A stretch of DNA of 39,845 nucleotides, taken from the NCBI GenBank assembly GCA_017613435.1, contig JAGADU010000001.1, positions 1 through 39,845 of the forward strand, given 5' to 3'. This stretch comes from Lachnospiraceae bacterium (GTDB taxonomy: Bacteria > Bacillota > Clostridia > Lachnospirales > Lachnospiraceae). Each line of letters starts with the position of its first letter. Position 1 is the first letter of the stretch. Shown here in pieces: positions 34,035 through 39,845 of the stretch. Both the position numbers and the translations under genes were made by a program. The notes below the pieces were generated by a model that ran no database searches, had not been told where the DNA came from, and saw only the letters and a program-made list of their open reading frames with translations.

Positions 34035-34820
34035 TCAATGCCCGATGTTTTTCAGATAGCAGTATTCGTAAACCTTCTTAAATCCGAGCTTCTTGTAAAG
34101 ACCGATGGCAATTTCGTTATCCTTAACAACCTGAAGATAAGAAAAACGTGCGCCCTTTTCCTTTGATTTTAAAATCGCTGCCAGACAGGTTTTCCTGCCG
34201 AGTCCCAGTCCGCGATATTTCTCATCCGTTATGACATTATGCAAAAGACTGTATCCGTCTTCGATCGCACATGACGCAACCGCTGCCGTCTTGCCCTCGA
34301 ATAAAGTTCTGACATATAATTTCGTGACCTTTGTGTTTTCATGAAATTTTTTATATGCCTCTATCTTTTTTTCATCCGTAAATCCTTCGAATTCAAAATA
34401 CGGCTCGTACCAATCCGTTGGGGAATCACTGAAAATCACATCTTTAAAGATTTGCGAATTGTCATTGATTCCTTCGTCTGCCAAAACCTTTTTAAAATCC
34501 CCGCTTTCGGTATCAAGTATCATAACGTCCGACGGAGTTACCACCTTATATCCCTTGTTTAAAAGGTATTTTGACAGTTCCTCGTCCGCTTCAGTCACCT
34601 TGAAATTGCAGGGAATACCCTTGGATGCGTAAAGGTTCTCGCAATAATTTACCTTATCCGCCATTCTTTTGGTCGAATCCTCGTATATTACGACGGAGTT
34701 CGCCCTTCCGGTATATCCGTTTCCGAAACGGATTTCCCAGCCGTCATATTCGAGGGTTTCCATTGCTGCCCAGCCGTTGGCGGCCTTTTTTTCCATTTCT
34801 CTTATTTCGTTTATATTCAT
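34035..34820 (-). CDS. GNAT-family N-acetyltransferase with N-terminal extension domain
   Basis: 261 aa from MNINEIREMEKKA (34820), behind AAAGGTGA; a longer GTG frame would overlap the exporter gene by 13 bp. Residues 1 to about 120 form an N-terminal GNAT-like half (NGYTGRANSV, FKVTEADEELSKYLLNKGY); the canonical acetyl-CoA site is C-terminal (VITDEKYRGLGLGRKTCLAAILKSK in part: RGLGLGRKTCL). YKKLGFKKVYEYCYL ends it. This two-half layout is common in Firmicutes. Acceptor unknown. Confidence 0.88.
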   Translation of the reverse strand: MNINEIREMEKKAANGWAAMETLEYDGWEIRFGNGYTGRANSVVIYEDSTKRMADKVNYCENLYASKGIPCNFKVTEADEELSKYLLNKGYKVVTPSDVMILDTESGDFKKVLADEGINDNSQIFKDVIFSDSPTDWYEPYFEFEGFTDEKKIEAYKKFHENTKVTKLYVRTLFEGKTAAVASCAIEDGYSLLHNVITDEKYRGLGLGRKTCLAAILKSKEKGARFSYLQVVKDNEIAIGLYKKLGFKKVYEYCYLKNIGH

Positions 34821-34882
34821 TTTTTCACCTTTTTCCTTTAAACTTTTCGTTTCATGCTTTTTAAAACCGAATTCTTCGGATT

Positions 34883-36613
34883 TTATCTTGCCCACCTGTA
34901 AAGTCCGGCGTAAATTCCGTCCTTTGCCATCAGTTCGTCATGTGTGCCGGATTCCTCGATTCCTTTTTCCGTGAGTACGAGAATCCTCTCGGCATTTTTA
35001 ATCGTGGAAAGTCTGTGTGCGATAACAAAGGTCGTTCTGTTGACCGCAAGTTTTTCGAGGGATTCTTTTACGATGTTTTCGCTTTCGTTGTCAAGCGCAC
35101 TCGTTGCCTCGTCGAAAATAAGAATCGGCGGGTTCTTTAAGAACACTCTCGCGATGGAAAGCCTCTGCTTTTGTCCGCCCGAAAGTTTTACGCCTCTTTG
35201 CCCTATATCCGTCTCGTAACCGTTCGGAAGCTGCTCGATGAATTCGTGCGCATTGGCAAGTTTTGCGGCCTCGATAACTTCTTCTCTCGTCGCGTTCGGT
35301 CTGCCGTAAAGAATATTGTCGTAAACGGTTCCTGCAAAAAGATATACGTCCTGCTGCACGATACCGATATTGTCCCGTAAGCTCTTAAGCGTCACGTCGC
35401 GAATGTCAGTTCCGTCGATTTTGATGCTGCCGTTCGTAACTTCGTAAAATCTCGGTATCAGGCTGCAAAGCGTTGTTTTTCCGCCGCCGGAGGAGCCGAC
35501 AAGCGCCACGTATGCGCCTGCTTTGACATCAAGACAGATATGTCTTAAAACTCTGTGCGCGCTGTCCTTGTATTTGAAAGAAACATCCTCGAAACTGATG
35601 TTTCCTTTTACGTTCTTTAATTCAACGGCGCCCTCTTTGTCCTCTATATCGGGCTCGATTTCAAGTATTTCCATAAATCTTTCGAATCCCGAATAACCGT
35701 TTTGGAACTGTTCCGTAAAATCGATGAGCGTTCTGATGGGGTCCGTAAAAACATTGATGTACAAAAGGAATGTAACAAAATCCGATACCTTAACCAGATC
35801 CTTTGCCATAAGAACTCCGCCCGCCATGATAACCGCCGTGTTGATAAGAAGCGTGAATGCCGTCATTCCGGAATGGAAAAATCCCATATAGAAATAACTG
35901 TGTTTCTTGGCTTCGAGAAATCCGTCGTTTCCTTTTTTGAATTTTTCGTTTTCGATGTCTTCGTTGGCAAAAGATTTTACGACTCTGATACCGGAAAGGT
36001 TGTCCTCGATCTGCGTATTGATTTCTGCAATTTTAACCCTGTTTTCCTTAAATGCCCTTTTCATGCGTCTGTTCAGAACAAACGCGAACGCAAACATAAA
36101 AGGAAGCAGTATAAACGCCGCAAGCGTAAGGTATTTGCTGATGCAGAAAAGTATCACGAACGCACCGACTATTTTTATAAAAGAAATCGCTATGTTTTCC
36201 GGTCCGTGGTGCAAAAGTTCCGTAATATCAAAAAGATCGCTTGTGACTCTACTCATAAGCGATCCTACCTTTTGCTCGTCATAAAACGAAAACGACAGTT
36301 TTTGATAATGCGCGAATATTTCGGATCGCATATTGTATTCCATCCTCGCACCCATTACATGGCCGACATATGAAATGTAATAATTTGCTGCAAGCTGAAT
36401 CAAAACCAGCACAATAAGAGTAATTCCGATAAAAATTACATGTCTCAATGCGGTTTCGTGATCCACCTTTGTTATATTTACCGTAATATATCTGACTGCC
36501 AGAGGTATTACGAGACTGATAGCGGAGGCAAGAAACGCAAAGAACATATCAAGCATAAAAGTGCCGATATAAGGCTTGTAATAGCTGAGTAATTTCTTAA
36601 GATTCTTTTTCAT
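34883..36613 (-). CDS. Fused ABC exporter (MsbA/LmrA-like half-transporter)
   Basis: 576 aa: six-helix membrane domain (about 1-310) then ATPase domain. Motifs: Walker A GSSGGGKTT, Q-loop VQQDVYLFAGTVYDNI, signature LSGGQKQRLSIAR, Walker B ILIFDEATSALD, His-switch IAHRLST. It acts as a homodimer or heterodimer to export lipid, peptide or drug. No second half-transporter is adjacent, so a homodimer is simpler. GGAGGAGAAAA precedes the ATG. Divergent from the AraC-type gene across a 256-bp gap with TTACA/TGTAA half-sites. Confidence 0.95.
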   Translation of the reverse strand: MKKNLKKLLSYYKPYIGTFMLDMFFAFLASAISLVIPLAVRYITVNITKVDHETALRHVIFIGITLIVLVLIQLAANYYISYVGHVMGARMEYNMRSEIFAHYQKLSFSFYDEQKVGSLMSRVTSDLFDITELLHHGPENIAISFIKIVGAFVILFCISKYLTLAAFILLPFMFAFAFVLNRRMKRAFKENRVKIAEINTQIEDNLSGIRVVKSFANEDIENEKFKKGNDGFLEAKKHSYFYMGFFHSGMTAFTLLINTAVIMAGGVLMAKDLVKVSDFVTFLLYINVFTDPIRTLIDFTEQFQNGYSGFERFMEILEIEPDIEDKEGAVELKNVKGNISFEDVSFKYKDSAHRVLRHICLDVKAGAYVALVGSSGGGKTTLCSLIPRFYEVTNGSIKIDGTDIRDVTLKSLRDNIGIVQQDVYLFAGTVYDNILYGRPNATREEVIEAAKLANAHEFIEQLPNGYETDIGQRGVKLSGGQKQRLSIARVFLKNPPILIFDEATSALDNESENIVKESLEKLAVNRTTFVIAHRLSTIKNAERILVLTEKGIEESGTHDELMAKDGIYAGLYRWAR

Positions 36614-36728
36614 TTTTCTCCTCCTCTCCTTTATTTTTTGAGTTGATTTCCGTCTTCTTTATGGTTTGAAAGTATATTACACGACAAAATGTAATAACAC
36701 CCCAAATTTTACATAATTTTATAACAAT

Positions 36729-36757
36729 TTTACACTCATGTAATATTGTGGTAAAAT
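36729..36757 (+). promoter_or_regulatory. Promoter of the AraC-type gene, overlapping a TTACA-N4-TGTAA site
   Basis: TTTACA (36729-36734), 17 bp, TAAAAT (36752-36757) with a TG extension. The repeat TTACA-CTCA-TGTAA (36730-36743) covers the -35, matching the site before the Bce-like transporter. Two further half-sites (TTACA-N8-TGTAA, about 36677-36694) lie toward the exporter start. I see no good promoter for the exporter in this gap. Confidence 0.65.
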
Positions 36758-36869
36758 TGCAGTAAATATTTGAATTTTCGGCTGTTTTTTTAGTCATTAT
36801 TCAGGCACTTGTGAAAAAATGTTTGAAAAATCCGGCGAATAAAAACCGGTCGCAAAAGGCAGGGCAGTT

Positions 36870-37781
36870 ATGATTCAGGAATGGAGAGGCTTTATACAAA
36901 AAAGAACAAACGGTTCGGAAAAGGTCAATTACGACGATCCGAATTTCCCTTCGTATGTTTACAGAGGATATGTTTATCCGTCGTCAACATGGGCAAACGA
37001 CGCGCATTATCACGATGACATCGAACTTTTGACCGTTACGAACGGATATCTTTCGTACAGCATCAACGGCAAAGAAATTCCGCTCGACGAGGGCGATACG
37101 ATATTCGTCAATTCGAGGCAGATTCATTTCAATGCACCGAAAAGACCCGAGAGAACGGATTATGTCATATGTATTTTTCACCCGAGAGTCCTTTGCGCAT
37201 CGAATGTTGTAGAAAATAAATACATAAAAGCGATTACCGACAATCCCAATATTCCCTACATCAGATTCAAACATACGGAAGAAACGGGAAAAAGGGTGTA
37301 CGAAACAATGCTTGATACGCCCAATCACCTCGGGAACGAATTCATGCTGACAAAACATTTTTTTGATATCTGGGAACAGGTCATAAAGGTTTGCGGCGAT
37401 TTGGAACACAACAACAAATATTCCGATTCGCAGGTGGATTCGCTCAAAGCCATGCTTACCTTTATCCAGGAAAACTACGATTCAAACATCACATTGGACG
37501 ATATCGCGCAGGCCGGCTCGGTAAGCAGAACCTTTTGCAATAATCTTTTTCACAAATATACCGACCAGACCCCGATCGAAAACCTGACGCGCTTCAGGGT
37601 CAGCAAAGTGGCGGAACTTTTGAACACCACCAATCTTTCGATGTCGGAAATCGCATATATCACGGGCTTTTCGAGCGCAAGCTACATGGGTGAGGCTTTC
37701 AAAAAATATTACGGCGAATCGCCAAGAAGCTTCAAATCCAACAGCGTGCATACAACGCCCGCGGAATTTTACAACCGTTAA
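36870..37781 (+). CDS. AraC-family regulator with cupin sensing domain
   Basis: 303 aa. The N-terminal beta-barrel (about 30-110) has the cupin-like HYHDDIELLTVTNGYLSY and DEGDTIFVNSRQIHF. The C-terminal pair of helix-turn-helix motifs (about 190-290) shows ITLDDIAQAGSVSRTFCNNLFHKYT and MSEIAYITGFSSASYMGEAFKKYYG. Typically senses a sugar or small ligand. It is divergent from the ABC exporter and 90 bp upstream of the patatin gene, either of which could be a target. The ribosome site (GGCAGGG) is only fair. Confidence 0.92.
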   Translation: MIQEWRGFIQKRTNGSEKVNYDDPNFPSYVYRGYVYPSSTWANDAHYHDDIELLTVTNGYLSYSINGKEIPLDEGDTIFVNSRQIHFNAPKRPERTDYVICIFHPRVLCASNVVENKYIKAITDNPNIPYIRFKHTEETGKRVYETMLDTPNHLGNEFMLTKHFFDIWEQVIKVCGDLEHNNKYSDSQVDSLKAMLTFIQENYDSNITLDDIAQAGSVSRTFCNNLFHKYTDQTPIENLTRFRVSKVAELLNTTNLSMSEIAYITGFSSASYMGEAFKKYYGESPRSFKSNSVHTTPAEFYNR

Positions 37782-37871
37782 CCCCAATCAGCAAGGCGGT
37801 ATATACAAAAGACGGATACTGAATTAAAATAATTATCGGCTCATAAATATTACACGAAACGGAAAAAACTT

Positions 37872-38720
37872 ATGAAAAAAGGTCTGATTCTCGAAGGCGG
37901 GGCAATGCGCGGAATGTTTACCTGCGGCGTTTTGGATGTTTTTATGGAAGAAGGCATCACTTTTGACGTTGCTGCGGGAATTTCGGCAGGCGTCGTTTTC
38001 GGCATCAATTACAAATCAAGACAAATCGGACGCGGAATCCGCTATAACAAAAAATATGCGATGGACCCGCGTTTTTGCAGTTTTCGCTCGCTCATAAAAA
38101 CCGGCGATCTTTTCGGTGTTGATTTCTGCTATCGCGAAATTCCCGAGAAACTCGATCCTTTCGATGCGAAGACTTTTACGGAAAATCCGATGGAATTCTA
38201 TGTCGGCGCCACCAATCTCGAAGACGGAAAAGTGATTTTCCACAAATGCAGCGACGGCGGCGAAACGGATGTGCTTTGGATGAGGGCTTCGGCATCTATG
38301 CCCGGCGTATCAAGACCGGTACAGGTTGACGGATACACCTTGCTTGACGGCGGAATCGTCGATCCCATACCCTACGATTACATCGAGAGTTTAAATCTCG
38401 ATAAAAACGTGGCGATTCTCACGCAGCCCGCCGATTACGTAAAGAAAAAAACCAAGGCGATGCCTTTATACAACTGGTCGCTTCGAAAATACCCCCATAT
38501 CGCAAAGATCATGCGCGAGCGCCATATTCTTTACAACAATATGACAAGCGAAGTAAAGGAAAAGGAAAAAGAAGGAAAGCTTTTTGTAATAAGACCGCCC
38601 GAGTCGCTTGGAATCGAGCGTACGGAAAGGCACCCCGAGCAGCTTGAGAGGGTCTATCAGATCGGACGAAGCGAAGCATACAAAAGACTGGATGAACTAA
38701 AAAAATACCTCGGCGAATAA
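37872..38720 (+). CDS. Patatin-like phospholipase
   Basis: 282 aa. Oxyanion loop LEGGAMRGMF (7-16), nucleophile Ser38 in AAGISAGVVFG (GxSxG), and the dyad Asp159 in LLDGGIVDPIPY: all the catalytic parts of the patatin Ser-Asp family are intact. No signal peptide; probably hydrolyses membrane or intracellular lipid acyl esters. It follows the AraC-type gene on the same strand with a weak ribosome site, so coexpression is possible. It ends in a shared bidirectional terminator. Confidence 0.93.
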   Translation: MKKGLILEGGAMRGMFTCGVLDVFMEEGITFDVAAGISAGVVFGINYKSRQIGRGIRYNKKYAMDPRFCSFRSLIKTGDLFGVDFCYREIPEKLDPFDAKTFTENPMEFYVGATNLEDGKVIFHKCSDGGETDVLWMRASASMPGVSRPVQVDGYTLLDGGIVDPIPYDYIESLNLDKNVAILTQPADYVKKKTKAMPLYNWSLRKYPHIAKIMRERHILYNNMTSEVKEKEKEGKLFVIRPPESLGIERTERHPEQLERVYQIGRSEAYKRLDELKKYLGE

Positions 38721-38774
38721 GATTGCGGTATTCGAAGAAAAAAACCGGCGGACAGGCCGGCATGTATCCCAAGA

Positions 38775-38808
38775 AAAAAGCCTGACATTTCGGTGTCAGG
38801 CTTTATTT
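38775..38808. terminator. Bidirectional terminator between patatin and GGDEF genes
   Basis: A 9-bp stem AGCCTGACA / TGTCAGGCT (38779-38787, 38794-38802) with a six-base loop, A-run on one side (38774-38779) and T-rich on the other. It serves the two convergent genes. Confidence 0.88.
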
Positions 38809-39845
38809 TATCTGAATTTCAAATCCGGATGTTCGTCATAATATTTCTGTTTGTCTTTGTACATATCTTCATCTGCTTTTCTTAAGGCTTTTCTTATATC
38901 GAGTTCGCTATCGTCGAAACAGCTTCCTATCGCAAAACTGACCCTGGTCTGCGCTTCGGAAATGCTTCTGACCTGTTGAACTTTTCTTTCGAATTCTTCC
39001 TTGTCGTCATTTACCGTAAGTACCATGAACTCATCTCCGCCGGCACGGTAAATTTCGTCGTCAACGAATACCTGTCTTAAAACGGCGGAAGCTTTTTTAA
39101 GGAAACGGTCTCCTTCAAGATGTCCTCTGTTGTCGTTTATGGTCTTAAGTCCGTTCAAATCCGCGAAAAGAATTCCGATGGATTTAACCGTTCCTTCCTT
39201 TTGCTCGTCAAATTGCGAAACGCGGTTATTCATTGCGTTTCTGTTAAGGCTTCCCGTCATAAGATCCATGGTTCCGAGAATCTCAAGGCGCTTTAACATC
39301 TGATAATTGGCTATTTCCGATGCAATGAAAAATGTGGTGAGTTCAAGTACTTCCTTGATTTTAACCGTATTTTTGATATCAAAATTGGTTGCCCAGATAT
39401 ATCCTAAAGTCTTTCCGTTGTATCTTAAAGGGAAAAGAACCATGCTTCCGACGTCATAGGATTTTAACGAATCGTACCATTCGGGGTTTCTCTCTTTGAT
39501 TATCTGCATATCCTGCTCGTTTTTGATTATAAGGCAGGTGCTTCCCTCAATGGTATCTTCCCATGTGAGCATCAGTTTGTAGAATTCTCTTCTTAACTGT
39601 TCGTCCGTTAAAAATTTGGGGAAACCGGAAATAAACGCATCTCCTATAACATTACAGGTTTCATTCTCATCGTCTATTGTAAGAATACAGCAGCGGCGCG
39701 CTACGCATATTGCGAGAATGTCTGATGTTACTTCCTGTAATGTTTTGAGAAAATCGGTTGTTCCGCGAAGCTTAATACATGTCGAAAGAACCGCCAGGGA
39801 TGTTTCCGGCGAAATATCGGACATTCGTTTCGCATTTGCCGCGGG
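38808..39845 (-). CDS. Diguanylate cyclase with GAF-like sensor, 5' end beyond the window
   Basis: Makes cyclic di-GMP. The frame is open through the right edge; an ATG at 39824 lacks a ribosome site and is preceded by in-frame codons for AANAKR, so the true start probably lies outside. Numbering from that ATG: a GAF-like domain at about 20-175, then GGDEF: DLMTGSLNRNAM, metal Asp in FADLNGLKTINDNRGH, active-site AGGDEF (261-266), and the FAIGSC strand. The inhibitory I-site RxxD is not conserved (FVDD in its place), so product inhibition may be absent. Convergent with the patatin gene. Confidence 0.93.
   Translation of the reverse strand, partial: PAANAKRMSDISPETSLAVLSTCIKLRGTTDFLKTLQEVTSDILAICVARRCCILTIDDENETCNVIGDAFISGFPKFLTDEQLRREFYKLMLTWEDTIEGSTCLIIKNEQDMQIIKERNPEWYDSLKSYDVGSMVLFPLRYNGKTLGYIWATNFDIKNTVKIKEVLELTTFFIASEIANYQMLKRLEILGTMDLMTGSLNRNAMNNRVSQFDEQKEGTVKSIGILFADLNGLKTINDNRGHLEGDRFLKKASAVLRQVFVDDEIYRAGGDEFMVLTVNDDKEEFERKVQQVRSISEAQTRVSFAIGSCFDDSELDIRKALRKADEDMYKDKQKYYDEHPDLKFR

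Overview
The window reads as a chromosomal segment of an anaerobic Gram-positive Clostridia, most likely Lachnospiraceae (Butyrivibrio/Roseburia-like). The evidence is strong AGGAGG-type ribosome sites, a T-box-controlled trp operon, ABC-F, BlaI/M56 and intramembrane-sensing kinase modules, PlsY, and moderate GC. The family call is inference. Almost all genes lie on the minus strand; only a phosphoesterase, an AraC-type regulator and a patatin-like lipase are on the plus strand. No rRNA, tRNA, CRISPR, phage or transposase gene was seen.

Layout. 1-4983: a regulator, kinase, ATPase, permease module in bceRSAB order; the permease runs off the left edge. 5140-5835: metallophosphoesterase (+). 5884-12858: a full trp operon (trpE-G-D-C-FB-A) behind a promoter and a Trp T-box; trpE carries a frameshift and trpF is fused to trpB. 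12874-13752: Cys-tRNA(Pro) deacylase-like protein and a short DUF1062-like protein. 13866-16058: an Lsa-like ABC-F gene with a 650-nt leader that holds a promoter, a 4-codon upstream ORF, an attenuator-like terminator, a long nested hairpin and a five-copy 52/53-bp repeat. 16059-17955: TetR regulator plus PAF-acetylhydrolase-like hydrolase, with two matching operators around the promoter. 17972-23871: lipoprotein, 2H phosphoesterase, racemase, histidine phosphatase, glycosyltransferase, MBL-fold hydrolase and membrane-anchored proteins. 23900-27055: BlaI, M56 protease and lipoprotein unit with a palindromic operator, plus a membrane protein. 27087-30660: Pr6Pr-like membrane protein, PlsY, Nudix hydrolase, hypoxanthine-DNA glycosylase, EamA transporter. 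30694-36613: three-gene ABC-2 exporter, two GNAT acetyltransferases, one fused ABC exporter. 36870-39845: AraC-type regulator, patatin, and a GAF-GGDEF protein that is 5'-open at the right edge.

How it fits together. The region mixes housekeeping (tryptophan and phospholipid synthesis, DNA repair) with a high density of envelope-stress or drug-response modules, each with its own visible switch: a TTACA-N4-TGTAA inverted repeat before the Bce-like transporter and again before the fused exporter, a uORF/attenuator before the ABC-F gene, TetR operators, and a BlaI-type operator. The least ordinary points are the ABC-F leader with its repeat array, the precisely located trpE frameshift, the trpF-trpB fusion that keeps an internal ribosome site, and the sensorless BlaI/M56/lipoprotein unit.
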